Source: Candidatus Heimdallarchaeota archaeon (GTDB taxonomy: Archaea; Asgardarchaeota; Heimdallarchaeia; JABLTI01). From it: a stretch of DNA of 30,077 nucleotides. A program made the position numbers and the translations under genes. Below are positions 1 through 8,815 of the stretch, in pieces. The stretch is taken from NCBI GenBank assembly GCA_019894765.1, contig JAGXNT010000102.1:1-30077 (forward strand), written 5' to 3'. How positions within the stretch are numbered: position 1 is the first letter of the stretch; each line of letters opens with the position of its first letter. Below the pieces are notes generated by a model. It saw only the letters and a program-made list of their open reading frames with translations, ran no database searches and was not told where the DNA came from.

Positions 1-206
1 GCGCTGGTTGTAACTCCAACCAAAACAGCAAACGCTGAAAAGAAATTGAATAAAAACGATTGCCCGGTAGCATTCCCTATGGATATTAAACGGAATAAAT
101 TTGTTCTCCTTTTCTCTTCTTTTCCTGTGTCATCTGATTTCTCAACAGAAGGATCACAATCCTCTTCGGGAATTTGCTCTTCGATTAATATATTTCCTTC
201 TTTCAT
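1..206 (-). CDS. N-terminus of a probable membrane protein (partial, runs off left edge)
   Basis: An open minus-strand frame begins with ATG at 206 and stays open to the edge (68 codons visible). The first ~35 residues are charged and acidic (many E, D, K), followed by KRRTN and a hydrophobic stretch around residues 50-66 (FLFNFFSAFAVLVGV). A cytoplasmic charged tail followed by a first membrane helix is the simplest reading, as in the start of a multi-pass transporter, but the family cannot be named from this much. No in-frame ATG lies just upstream. No clear Shine-Dalgarno is visible. A plus-strand frame over the same bases looks like its shadow. Confidence 0.5.
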   Translation of the reverse strand, partial: MKEGNILIEEQIPEEDCDPSVEKSDDTGKEEKRRTNLFRLISIGNATGQSFLFNFFSAFAVLVGVTTS

Positions 207-332
207 AGAAATCTGCCCTAGAATGAATTTAACTTGATACGATACTTTTCGTTTAAACGTTCAATAAGTTTTAAACATTTGTAAAGAAGTTAAAATATCT
301 ATTAGGAAGAGAAAAAAAAGAAGGAAAAAGAT

Positions 333-1802
333 TTACATCTTTACTTCTTCGAAGAAATTTTGATGATATCTTACTAATCGACTCTTACCTTGACCATAAA
401 CTTCGTGTTTCAATTCACTCACAATTTTTATTTCATCGAACACGAACAATCCATTATCGTATCCTCTTTGGAATAAATCAAATCCATATAATGATTCAAA
501 GAGTTCTTTCTTGAATTCTTCTTCATTATTCGTGAACTCGGGTTCTACGGTTAAGGTTATTTTTGGCTTGTATTTCTCTCGAGAGACAAAGACTTCCCAA
601 AGTTTCACTTTACCATTCTTGAATTCCTTTCTCAATAATTGGTCAAAGATTATTGCAGAGAGTCTTATAATTCCCAAGTTGATTACACTATCAGTTCTAC
701 CGATGATTTTTAGTCTAATACTATCTTCTCCACACGCACAATCTTCATTAGCTATTACTTTTACTGCATCTCTAACACGATACCTGATCATTGGCATAGC
801 TTCTTTGAAGTCTGTTAAAACTAGTTCTCCAGTGAGACCTTTTTCTGCTTCTGTTGCTAAGATTGCATCTGGGTGATATTCAGGATCATTTTCTTCTTTT
901 TCTAACTCTTTATCTGAGATAATTTCTACTATAGCATGGTGACATGGAAAGTGCATACCATTGTGTTCTTTACATTCATATCCTCCACCGAATCCTTCTG
1001 TAAAGGCATATATATCAAATGCTTCAAGACCCCATTTATCCTCTATTGCTTTTCTGAAAGGATCAAGTGATTCCCCGCCAAAAAAGCCATATTTCATATC
1101 TTTGAAGATATGTTTCGGATAGATTTTTTTGAGTTTAGTGGCAAAAGCAGCTACTCTTAATTTCATACTTTTTTCCATTTCTGCTCTTGCTTTCAAGATT
1201 TTTGGAGTATTGATAGCCACTTCATCAGCCATTCTTAATGTAATGGAGGGAGTTCCTATAATTGCTGTAGGAGTTCGTTTCAGTAATAATCCAAATCCAT
1301 CTTGAACATATTCTGGGGAAAAAGCAAGAACTTCAACAGGAGTTCCTAGATTTCCGGTGTTTTCTAGTAGCTTAAATGGAGAGCTTCCTGAAATGAATGG
1401 TGGTGGTAATACTATTGTTAAAACACGATCTGTTGGCGTAAGAGTATTCATAAGTATATGTGCTGTCGACACGCCTGCTAATTTATAATCATTATATGTC
1501 CAAGGTATCCACTTCTTATTACCCATAGAACCTGAAGTTGTATACCAAAAACCAACTGTCTCCGTTAGAATTAAATCTTCGACTGAATGATTCTCCCAAG
1601 CTATTCTTAGATCATTAGCACTTGTGAAAGGTACTTCTTTCAGTCCTTTATATCCCTTTAATTCATTCAAGTTTATGTTTCGTTTTTTCCATCGCTCATG
1701 ATAGATCGCTGATTTGTATGCTCTCAACAAATGTTGTGAGTCATCTAGACGTTTTTCATGTTTTTGGTATAATTTTTCGAATTCCGACATATCTTTCAAC
1801 AT
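333..1802 (-). CDS. PaaK-like adenylate-forming enzyme (acyl-CoA ligase family), copy A
   Basis: A 489-residue member of the phenylacetate-CoA ligase/PaaK branch (COG1541 type) of the ANL adenylating superfamily, which activates a carboxylate with ATP and usually passes it to CoA. The AMP-binding P-loop-like motif TTSGSMGNKK is at residues 88-97. The FGGESLD and YAFTEGFGGG segments match the adenine and acyl-adenylate pocket. GELVLTDFKEAMPMIRYRVRD and GRTDSVINLG match the hinge region, and the C-terminal domain ends with a GKSRL segment that could supply the catalytic lysine. CACGED gives a small cysteine cluster typical of PaaK-like proteins. It diverges from a second PaaK-like gene across 97 bp. 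An AAGG abuts the first ATG, so ATG at 1790 is an alternative start. The substrate cannot be read from sequence. Confidence 0.85.
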   Translation of the reverse strand: MLKDMSEFEKLYQKHEKRLDDSQHLLRAYKSAIYHERWKKRNINLNELKGYKGLKEVPFTSANDLRIAWENHSVEDLILTETVGFWYTTSGSMGNKKWIPWTYNDYKLAGVSTAHILMNTLTPTDRVLTIVLPPPFISGSSPFKLLENTGNLGTPVEVLAFSPEYVQDGFGLLLKRTPTAIIGTPSITLRMADEVAINTPKILKARAEMEKSMKLRVAAFATKLKKIYPKHIFKDMKYGFFGGESLDPFRKAIEDKWGLEAFDIYAFTEGFGGGYECKEHNGMHFPCHHAIVEIISDKELEKEENDPEYHPDAILATEAEKGLTGELVLTDFKEAMPMIRYRVRDAVKVIANEDCACGEDSIRLKIIGRTDSVINLGIIRLSAIIFDQLLRKEFKNGKVKLWEVFVSREKYKPKITLTVEPEFTNNEEEFKKELFESLYGFDLFQRGYDNGLFVFDEIKIVSELKHEVYGQGKSRLVRYHQNFFEEVKM

Positions 1803-1899
1803 CCTTATTTAATTACTGCACTTTAAGCAATATTATTATTTAATGTCCTAACAAATTCTAATGACAGTAATTATTCATTATCTTTGCGGTTGATATCAT
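1803..1899. promoter_or_regulatory. Shared divergent promoter region of the two PaaK-like genes
   Basis: 97 AT-rich bases separate the two divergent adenylating-enzyme genes, so both promoters must lie here or inside the genes. TATA-like AT stretches are present in both directions (for example TTATTATTTAAT near 1830-1842), but none is sharp enough to assign. No operator dyad was seen. Confidence 0.3.
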
Positions 1900-3273
1900 A
1901 TGGTGTTCGACAATCTACTTTCATTCCTCATTAAAAATCGATTAAGAAAAATGCGCAAATTATTGGAAGAGAATGATCTTATTTCTATTAAGAAACAAAT
2001 TGAAAAATATAATTTTAAGAAATTACAATTGGTAAAGAAATACCATCTTATTAACGGATTAAAGCATGTAGTCAAAAATTCACCTTATTACAAAGACAAA
2101 ATGCCACCTCAAATTAAAGATCTTAAATATGATAATGCTTTAGCTATTATTCCCAAATTACCTTTTACTACCTCAAGTGAGGTTTCAAAAGACTCGGAAC
2201 AATTTCTAGCAATTCCAAAAGAAGATGTTGTTAATATTCATTTTACTTATGGAACAACTGGTGGGAAAAAAACCATCTATAACTCAAAAAGAGACATGGG
2301 GCAAATAAATTACAGTTATACTTTAGGATTTATCAACTGTGGAATTGAGAAATCAGATATTGCACAACTAGTTTATTCTTTCGGTGTTTGGGGATTAGCA
2401 GAAAATATTCAAAGAGCATTATTAAGTCAAGGAATTATTACTTTATCCACAGGAAATTATGTTAATTTTCAAGAACAACAGCAATTTATCGAGAAATTTG
2501 GAACCACAGTTATTTTTGGTACCCCATCCTACGTTTATAATCTAGCTCAAGAATGTGACCTTCCACAAAAAAGTAAGGATAAAATGAAAGCAATTCTTGT
2601 GGGTGGAGAAGGATTACCAGAACACCGTAGAAAAATAATTGAAGAGCGTCTTGGTGGAGAAGTCTACATTAATTACGGACTCAATGAAGTTGGTGGTGGA
2701 ATTGGTTCCGAATGTAAGATTCACTATGGATATCATGTCTTTCCTTCTGTACATGTCGAAATTGTCGACCCAAAAACATGTGAAACTGTCGATATTGAAG
2801 AATATGGCGAACTAGTTGTTACAACACTTAATAGAGAAGCTATGCCTTTAATTCGTTACCGAACCGGTGATATGACTCGACTGATAGATGGTGAGTGTGA
2901 TTGTGGATTGAAATTGCCCAGGATTGATTACTTAAAGGGTAGAGCTGATGATAAAGTGATAATTGGAGCGGCAGAAAAATACTATCCCATTAATTTTGAT
3001 TTATTATTTGATCCTATTCCTGAAATCAAAGATTATTGGATTGAAATTAGCGCAAGAAATGATAAAGATGCTCTAATGATCTATGTGTTAACAGATAAAC
3101 CAACCAAGAAATTAGAAGAGAAAATTATTGAGAAATTTTATTCTTTAGATTCCATAAAAATTGACATTGAAACTACTAAAACACTGAATGATCCAGAAGT
3201 AGTTTTCATAGATAAATTACCGAAGGGTGGAAAAAGAAGAAGACTTGTTGACAAAAGAAAGTTTCTGAAATAA
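1900..3273 (+). CDS. PaaK-like adenylate-forming enzyme, copy B
   Basis: A 457-residue protein of the same PaaK/COG1541 family as the divergent neighbour. The nucleotide-binding loop is TYGTTGGKK (residues 116-124). VGGEGLPEHRR and YINYGLNEVGGGIGSE form the adenylate pocket. GELVVTTLNREAMPLIRYRTGD is closer to canonical PaaK (RTGD) than copy A (RVRD). A cysteine cluster, GECDCGLK, precedes the GRADD hinge. The C-terminus carries KGGKRRRLVDKRK, where a catalytic lysine would be expected. The two copies are clearly diverged and may act on different acids. It is followed after 17 bp by the M23-type gene on the same strand, so the two may be cotranscribed. The activity class is well supported; the substrate is unknown. 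Confidence 0.85.
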   Translation: MVFDNLLSFLIKNRLRKMRKLLEENDLISIKKQIEKYNFKKLQLVKKYHLINGLKHVVKNSPYYKDKMPPQIKDLKYDNALAIIPKLPFTTSSEVSKDSEQFLAIPKEDVVNIHFTYGTTGGKKTIYNSKRDMGQINYSYTLGFINCGIEKSDIAQLVYSFGVWGLAENIQRALLSQGIITLSTGNYVNFQEQQQFIEKFGTTVIFGTPSYVYNLAQECDLPQKSKDKMKAILVGGEGLPEHRRKIIEERLGGEVYINYGLNEVGGGIGSECKIHYGYHVFPSVHVEIVDPKTCETVDIEEYGELVVTTLNREAMPLIRYRTGDMTRLIDGECDCGLKLPRIDYLKGRADDKVIIGAAEKYYPINFDLLFDPIPEIKDYWIEISARNDKDALMIYVLTDKPTKKLEEKIIEKFYSLDSIKIDIETTKTLNDPEVVFIDKLPKGGKRRRLVDKRKFLK

Positions 3274-3290
3274 GATGATAGCTGATTGAA

Positions 3291-3908
3291 ATGAAAAAAA
3301 GATCAAAAATTATTCTGATCATATTTCTAGTATTAGTTACTTTAACTTGAATTATTGTTCCTCTTGTTCCTTTTATGCTATTTACCCCAGCTTATGGTAG
3401 ACCTACTTTTGAATTTCCTATGGTTGAACCTCTCAATGTTACTAGTTTGTCTGCCTATAACACTCCGGATTGGGGAGAACCGGGAGTATTTCACAATGGT
3501 ATTGATTTAGTGATTAGTGGCCCAACTCAGCTCATCTCTCCAAGCTATGGAATTGTAAACAATATTTGGTATAACATTAATCCCTATTCTGAGGGAGAAG
3601 TAGCAATGATCCACGTATCCATCATGGTTAATTATGGTTGGTCTCTAAAACTAGTTTTTGAGCCATGGGCAAATACAACGGAAATTCGAGAACAACAATT
3701 AGCAGCAATAGTGGTTAAAGTTGGAGATAAAGTCAAACCTGGCGATTTAATCGGAACGCTTCTGTATAATTATGAGTATCCTCATCTACATTACATGATT
3801 ATGCATTATGGAAATGATGTTTGTCCGTTCGCTTACTCATCAACAGAAGCTAGAGCAATTTTTATGGAAATTGCCATTAGAACTAATAGCACTATTAGTT
3901 ATCCTTAG
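3291..3908 (+). CDS. Exported LytM/M23-type metallopeptidase with an in-frame TGA in its signal segment
   Basis: From ATG 3291 the frame reads MKKRSK, then a hydrophobic run (IILIIFLVLVTLT), then TGA at 3348-3350, and continues in the same frame through IIVPLVPF to the ATG at 3375, from which 177 codons are open. The first half is a textbook exported N-terminus, so the TGA appears to interrupt the original gene. The mature part has M23/LytM hallmarks: HNGID (H40 and D44 counted from 3375), VGDKVKPGDLIG, and PHLHY (H137-x-H139), giving a complete zinc-ligand set. Translation from 3375 would lose the charged N-terminus and most of the membrane segment. The gene is either recently inactivated, initiated at 3375, read through, or affected by a base error. 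The natural substrate is unclear, since archaea of this type lack peptidoglycan. Confidence 0.7.
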
Positions 3909-3997
3909 TATTTTTTTAGTTAAATTAGTGATAAAGTTATGAGTCAGAACAGCTTGTAATTATATTACAAAAACAAACTAGTTATGAGTTGATTCTT

Positions 3998-4732
3998 TTG
4001 TGTGGAAGATTTGCTAGATTTTCACCAGCCCATGTATTTAGAATGTTGTTTCAATTAAACGAGTTTCTTGAGCTCCCTCCTCAGTACAATATTGCTCCAG
4101 GGCAAGACATTTATGCTGTGCGAGGAATCATTGTGAGAGACGAACAAACAAGAACAGCTGCTACAAACAACTATCAAAAAGAAGTAGTTTCTCTCAAATG
4201 GGGATTGATTCCTTTCTGGGCTAAAGATCCAACAATTGGGAATCGAATGATTAATTCTCGTTCCGAAACAGTTACTGAAAAACCATCTTTTAAAGCTGCG
4301 TTTAAGAATCATCGCTGTCTAATCCCAGCAGATGGATTTTATGAGTGGCAAAAGAAGAAAGAGGGACCAAAACAACCCTACTTTATTCACATGAAAGAGA
4401 ACAAACCCCTCGCTCTTGCAGGTATCTATGACAAGTGGAAAAGCCCTGAAGGGGAAACTGTGGAAACATGCTCGATACTAACTACTGAACCAAATAAAGT
4501 AGTAGAACCTATTCATAAGCGAATGCCAGTGATAATTGATCAGAAGGATTTCGATTTGTGGTTAGACCCTGAAAATATAGAAATAGATGAAGTTAAACCT
4601 CTTTTGAAACCTTTTGATGCCAGTAAGATGGAAGCTTATCCCGTTTCTCTATTTGTAAATAAGACAGCAAATAAAGGGGAACAATGCATCACGAAACTCG
4701 AAGAGAAGTACAAACAACAAAAATTATTCTAG
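3998..4732 (+). CDS. SRAP-domain protein (HMCES/YedK family), abasic-site DNA-protein crosslinker
   Basis: SRAP proteins use cysteine 2, exposed after removal of the initiator Met, to form a thiazolidine crosslink with abasic sites in single-stranded DNA. The frame is open from TTG 3989, but TTG at 3998 gives M-C-G-R-F and puts the catalytic cysteine at position 2, so I choose it. Other hallmarks from that start: NIAPGQ, WGLIPFW, the INSRSET DNA-contact loop, the active-site glutamate of GFYEW (about E116), and the catalytic histidine of EPIHKRMP (about H173). About 244 residues is a normal family length. It lies 180 bp upstream of a family B polymerase in the same direction, which suggests a DNA damage-tolerance context, though the gap argues against tight cotranscription. 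Confidence 0.92.
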   Translation: MCGRFARFSPAHVFRMLFQLNEFLELPPQYNIAPGQDIYAVRGIIVRDEQTRTAATNNYQKEVVSLKWGLIPFWAKDPTIGNRMINSRSETVTEKPSFKAAFKNHRCLIPADGFYEWQKKKEGPKQPYFIHMKENKPLALAGIYDKWKSPEGETVETCSILTTEPNKVVEPIHKRMPVIIDQKDFDLWLDPENIEIDEVKPLLKPFDASKMEAYPVSLFVNKTANKGEQCITKLEEKYKQQKLF

Positions 4733-4890
4733 ACAAGTGATATCTAGAGTAAACTTTTTCCCAGAAACAATTTCTTCTGTGCATAAATGTCGACAAAATT
4801 ACTTACAGTTAACTCTCACTTTCGGTCTTCTATTTATTAACGCACACTCTTACGTTCTTCGAAAATGAACTGAGGATTTGTAGCTCTACT

Positions 4891-4898
4891 GGGAGGAG
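4891..4898 (+). promoter_or_regulatory. Shine-Dalgarno for the DNA polymerase gene
   Basis: GGGAGGAG is a strong anti-16S match in an otherwise AT-rich leader. It lies 13 bases before TTG 4912 and 31 bases before ATG 4930, so it supports the TTG start, although the spacing is longer than ideal. Confidence 0.55.
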
Positions 4899-4911
4899 AA
4901 GAGTAAACGAG

Positions 4912-7851
4912 TTGGAGACCACAGAGACCATGAGTCGAAAGCAAGAAGTTAGGTTCCTACTAACTGATCTGGACTACAAGATGCCGGAAGAAGAAGACCA
5001 GCTACCTACTATAAGGTTATTTGGTAAAACAGAGGATGCTCAAGTTCTTGTCAAGATTCGCGATTTTGTTCCTTATTTGTACGTTAAGAAGAACAAAGAT
5101 ATTGAATTCATTATCCAAAATGATCCGCTTATTAATCGCTGGCAAATAGGCATAGAAGAGGTTACATTAAGACGGTATTTCTGGGCAGGGGAAAGACTAA
5201 AACTCATCAAACTATATGGATTCGATCCTCGAAAGATTTTCGACATTAGTAATGAATTACAAAAATTGGGTCTTGAGACTTTTGAAACAGATATTCCGTA
5301 TCTCAAAAGATTCCTGATAGATAATGGTCTCAAGTGCCTGAACGTTCTCTCAGTGAAAGCCTCGAAAATCGAGCGAAAAGAAAATGAGCTGCATCTAGAG
5401 GCAAGTTTCAGAGACATTCAAACCGTTCCGGATTCAGAAATCACCACTCCTGTATTGTTTTATCCTTTGAAAACCATGGCTGTTAATGTGAAAGTCGCTC
5501 GAGAGGATGAGACTGTTCAAGAATTGTTGCGCGAAAAGAAACGTCCGATTCTGGCTATTAGCGCAATGTGGGGAGTAGACACTAAGCCCGAAAATGGGAA
5601 ATTATTCATATTACGAGAGAATTCAGAGGAAGAAGAAAAAAGAGTATTAATGGATTTCATTAAGTATTTCCAAGAAATACAACCAGACATTCTTTGTACA
5701 TTTCAAGGGGATTCTTTTGACTTGCCGTATCTCATCCATCGAATGAATGTTCTAGGCATCCCTACTCACTTATTATCTATGTTCAAAGATGAACCGAGTT
5801 ATTATTCCGGTCAATTGCTTTCCTATAGGATGAAGGGAAGAATGGTTTTTGATTTAGCACTGAGGACGTGGGGGATCCACCCACCTTCCGGTAAGAAGGG
5901 AATATACGATGTATCAGGAGAAGTCCTTGGTAGAGGAAAATTCGGCGTAAAGAGAAAGGAAAACAACTATGATTTTGCAGAGTATTCCGCGGGATTAGGA
6001 GAAGCTAATGCTGATAGAGCCTTTTGGACACTCTGGAAAGAGTGGGTTGTCGAAGGAGAGAAGGAAAGCTTAAGCCAATTAGCTAAGCGTTGTTTTTACG
6101 ATTGTAAATTAATTTATGACTTGTATTGGAATCTTGGAATGACTGGATGGATCGAAACCCTTCGAGTAACAGGTTTTCCAACAGCAGAAGCCAATAGTTG
6201 CACGGAAAGGCTCAATGGAGAATTTGAATTAATGCGGTACATGCGTCGGAAAGGAATTCTCATACCGAAACGACCGGACGCAAAACAAGTGGAGAAGAAT
6301 AGAATCCTACGTGAAACCCATCCTCACGAAGGAGGAACAGTGCTCTACCCGAAAGGTTCGCTTCACACAGGAGTGTTAATTGCCGATTTTCGCTCAATGT
6401 ATCCGAGCGTGATGATTGCTCATAATGTGGGAGGAGAAACACTAAGACAATGGATCGAAGCAAGTGACTATGGCGACCCTAAAAAGCTCTTTGACAAGCA
6501 ATCACGGTCCTGCCTCTCAATCATGGAAGAGACTTTGATTAGTAAGAGAATTAACAAGAAAAACGAAATAAGCCGACTCACAACACTGCTAGAAGAAACA
6601 ACTGACCACGAAGAAAGAAGCACAATACAAGGAACAATCATTGTCCTCTCGAGAGAACAGAACTCTATGAAAATAGTAGCTAATTCGATGTATGGAGCTC
6701 ATTTCTACATTCGAAGTCGCTTCTACACTCAGACATTAGCCTCAGCAATTGCAGATAGTGCGAGAACCTACCTCTTGGGTATCGAGGAAGGACTTGAAGA
6801 AGTCTCGAGAAAGGTCACTCCTTGCGAGTTAATTTATGGGGATACTGACTCTACTTTCATCAAAATCCTAGATGAGAGCATCTTCACAGAAATTTATGCT
6901 GAAACAAACCTAAAGGAAAGAGAGAAACTCATTAGTAAATTAATGCGAATTATCAATACAATTCTCAAAGAAATTAACGACAAGCTCCCGAATCCTCTCG
7001 AGTTGAAATTCGAGGATATTGCTTATCGTGTTATCTTCAAACCCGACAGGAAGAAAGCCTACAGCTATATTAGTTTGCTCACAGATGATTTCAAGGTTAA
7101 GGGATTTGAGGCTGTTCGTTCTGACTGGTCTCCTCTTGCTAGAACAGCTCAAAGAAAAGTCTTGGATATTCTGCTAAGGCACCCTAAAAACTCGAGAGAA
7201 GGCGAAACCGAATTCCAAACGGCTCAGCGTTTTCTAATGGCACTTGGCACTAAGGTTTTGCAAATGTCTACTGAAGAATTACTCCCTAAGGTTGTTATCC
7301 TCTCACCAATTCGTCGCCCACCGAAGGATTACAAAGCGAAAGCACCTGCTGTGCAAGCCTTTGTGAATTATGCCCCTCGAGAGAACCTGCAAGTTGACAA
7401 AGAATGGATGGATTATGATAAATTTCCCTGGGTAATTATTGCTGGGAAGGGGCCAGTTTATGATCGCGCGAGGCATCCGAAGTACGTTGATGACATCGAT
7501 CGTGAACACTATGTGACAGAAATGCTTCGCTGCTGTGAGGATCTTGGAGTAAAAGTTACTTTAAAGGAAGTTAAAGGAGCTCTTCCCGGTCGACTCGATG
7601 ACTTGTTTGCTAGTGTAAGTGAAGAGTGTGTTGCTGAGGAGGATGTAATTACTCACTCCGAACAAGATGAATTACTCGTAACTGTTGAGAATTCAGAAAT
7701 CATTGAAATCATAAAACCCATTCAAAGTGGGGAACTAGAATGGAGAAAGAAGAAAAAAGGCATCAAGAGAAACGTGAAAAGACAAAGAGCAGCGGGACAA
7801 GCTGCTTTGACGTTATTCGCTAATTCTGATGAAGCAACTACTCCTGAGTAA
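4912..7851 (+). CDS. Family B DNA polymerase with substituted Exo I motif
   Basis: A 979-residue family B polymerase. Polymerase motifs are intact: motif A DFRSMYPS (near residue 490), motif B KIVANSMYG (near 590), motif C YGDTDS (near 642), and the downstream KPDRKKAY. The proofreading domain is altered. The segment aligning with the canonical Exo I FDIE reads VNVKV at 191-195, so the two catalytic acids are N192 and K194. Exo II keeps the aspartate (FDLPY, D270) but has Gln265 for the usual Asn. Exo III keeps D397 but lacks the tyrosine. The N-terminal domain (DIPYLKRFLID) is typical. A basic C-terminal tail ends with QAALTLF, a possible PCNA-interacting box (Q-x-x-L-x-x-F). The start is TTG. 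The last 14 bases overlap the convergent hydrolase gene. It is probably a polymerase with little or no proofreading, and may be a paralogue of a replicative enzyme encoded elsewhere. Confidence 0.9.
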   Translation: METTETMSRKQEVRFLLTDLDYKMPEEEDQLPTIRLFGKTEDAQVLVKIRDFVPYLYVKKNKDIEFIIQNDPLINRWQIGIEEVTLRRYFWAGERLKLIKLYGFDPRKIFDISNELQKLGLETFETDIPYLKRFLIDNGLKCLNVLSVKASKIERKENELHLEASFRDIQTVPDSEITTPVLFYPLKTMAVNVKVAREDETVQELLREKKRPILAISAMWGVDTKPENGKLFILRENSEEEEKRVLMDFIKYFQEIQPDILCTFQGDSFDLPYLIHRMNVLGIPTHLLSMFKDEPSYYSGQLLSYRMKGRMVFDLALRTWGIHPPSGKKGIYDVSGEVLGRGKFGVKRKENNYDFAEYSAGLGEANADRAFWTLWKEWVVEGEKESLSQLAKRCFYDCKLIYDLYWNLGMTGWIETLRVTGFPTAEANSCTERLNGEFELMRYMRRKGILIPKRPDAKQVEKNRILRETHPHEGGTVLYPKGSLHTGVLIADFRSMYPSVMIAHNVGGETLRQWIEASDYGDPKKLFDKQSRSCLSIMEETLISKRINKKNEISRLTTLLEETTDHEERSTIQGTIIVLSREQNSMKIVANSMYGAHFYIRSRFYTQTLASAIADSARTYLLGIEEGLEEVSRKVTPCELIYGDTDSTFIKILDESIFTEIYAETNLKEREKLISKLMRIINTILKEINDKLPNPLELKFEDIAYRVIFKPDRKKAYSYISLLTDDFKVKGFEAVRSDWSPLARTAQRKVLDILLRHPKNSREGETEFQTAQRFLMALGTKVLQMSTEELLPKVVILSPIRRPPKDYKAKAPAVQAFVNYAPRENLQVDKEWMDYDKFPWVIIAGKGPVYDRARHPKYVDDIDREHYVTEMLRCCEDLGVKVTLKEVKGALPGRLDDLFASVSEECVAEEDVITHSEQDELLVTVENSEIIEIIKPIQSGELEWRKKKKGIKRNVKRQRAAGQAALTLFANSDEATTPE

Positions 7852-8731
7852 GTTCACTAAGGAGTTTCGGTCCTTTCCCTGATAATTCCAACATAAATTT
7901 CCCAGTTAACTCCACCAGTGGAGTATCGTGTGCTGCTTTATTTGTACCCAAATCAATATAGGAACAATTTTCGATCGCATTAGCAACCCTATGTGCAAAA
8001 TCTTCTTCGTGGATTGTATCTAAAGTAGCACCAATTAGTATTAGCCGGTCTTTTATCTTTGGTAAATTATCCCAGCCATTGTAATGTGCGATACTTAGAA
8101 TATTTTTCCTCATTTTTCTAGGGTCCGCTTCTGTTATGGATCGTTTATATTGTGCAGATTGCTCTGGCTCATTCTTCTTATCAACTCGAACATCTCCGAG
8201 AAGCCATCTTATGAAGGGCTTAAGCATTTGAATAACAAATGGTGGGAAAATACGTAAAACAATGAGTGCATATCTTGGGAAATGGAATTCTACTCCCGGA
8301 CTAATTAAGATAGAACCAAGTGGAGTCGTTGTCTTTTGTGCATGGTTCTCGAGAATGGATGAACCTGCCAACGAACTCGAAATTGTGATGTATTTTTTCT
8401 TGTCTAAGCCCAATGCTTTCTCAGTATCAGCTAAATCCATAGCATGACGAGGAATATCAAATTTTGCTTTCTTCACTAACTTACTAGTGATTTTCTCTCT
8501 TGATTCTACATAGTAAATTGGATAATTTTCGTTTAGTGCTTGAACAACTGGCTCCCAACGAGGGAAAATGCTAAACATCCCAGGGACGAAGAAAATAGCA
8601 ATATCCTCTCGAGGGTTTTTTACTTCAGTAAAAGAAAGAACTCTTATTTCACTTCCATCTGATAAAGCAATCATTTGCTCTTGTGCACTTTCTTCAAAAG
8701 GGGATTTTTCATATTTTTTCTTCTTCGCCAT
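7838..8731 (-). CDS. Alpha/beta-hydrolase fold protein
   Basis: 297 residues with an alpha/beta-hydrolase layout: IAIFFVPGMFSIFPRW (first strand and oxyanion region), a nucleophile-elbow candidate ISSSLAGS, LILIGATLDTIHEEDF (acid region), and NKAAHDTP (late histidine). The elbow reads S-S-S-L-A rather than G-x-S-x-G, so the nucleophile is probably a serine there, but the motif is atypical. A hydrophobic stretch (FPRYALIVLRIFPPFVIQML) in the middle could be a lid or membrane-contact segment. No signal peptide; the N-terminus is lysine-rich. It is convergent with and overlaps the end of the polymerase gene. Likely an esterase, lipase or acyl-transfer enzyme; the substrate is unknown. Confidence 0.7.
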   Translation of the reverse strand: MAKKKKYEKSPFEESAQEQMIALSDGSEIRVLSFTEVKNPREDIAIFFVPGMFSIFPRWEPVVQALNENYPIYYVESREKITSKLVKKAKFDIPRHAMDLADTEKALGLDKKKYITISSSLAGSSILENHAQKTTTPLGSILISPGVEFHFPRYALIVLRIFPPFVIQMLKPFIRWLLGDVRVDKKNEPEQSAQYKRSITEADPRKMRKNILSIAHYNGWDNLPKIKDRLILIGATLDTIHEEDFAHRVANAIENCSYIDLGTNKAAHDTPLVELTGKFMLELSGKGPKLLSELTQE

Positions 8732-8815
8732 CGCTATTCACACAACTTGAATTCAATACTTTAATGCTGATACTAAACACATATTTTATTGACTAATTTA
8801 GAAATGATGTTTAAA

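Noticed and set aside
511..876. 121-codon plus-strand frame over the copy A ligase
   Set aside because: Lies wholly inside a well-supported minus-strand gene and has no recognisable motifs.
3348..3350. Selenocysteine at the in-frame TGA
   Set aside because: The codon is in a hydrophobic export helix, with no redox motif and no SECIS-like hairpin noticed nearby.
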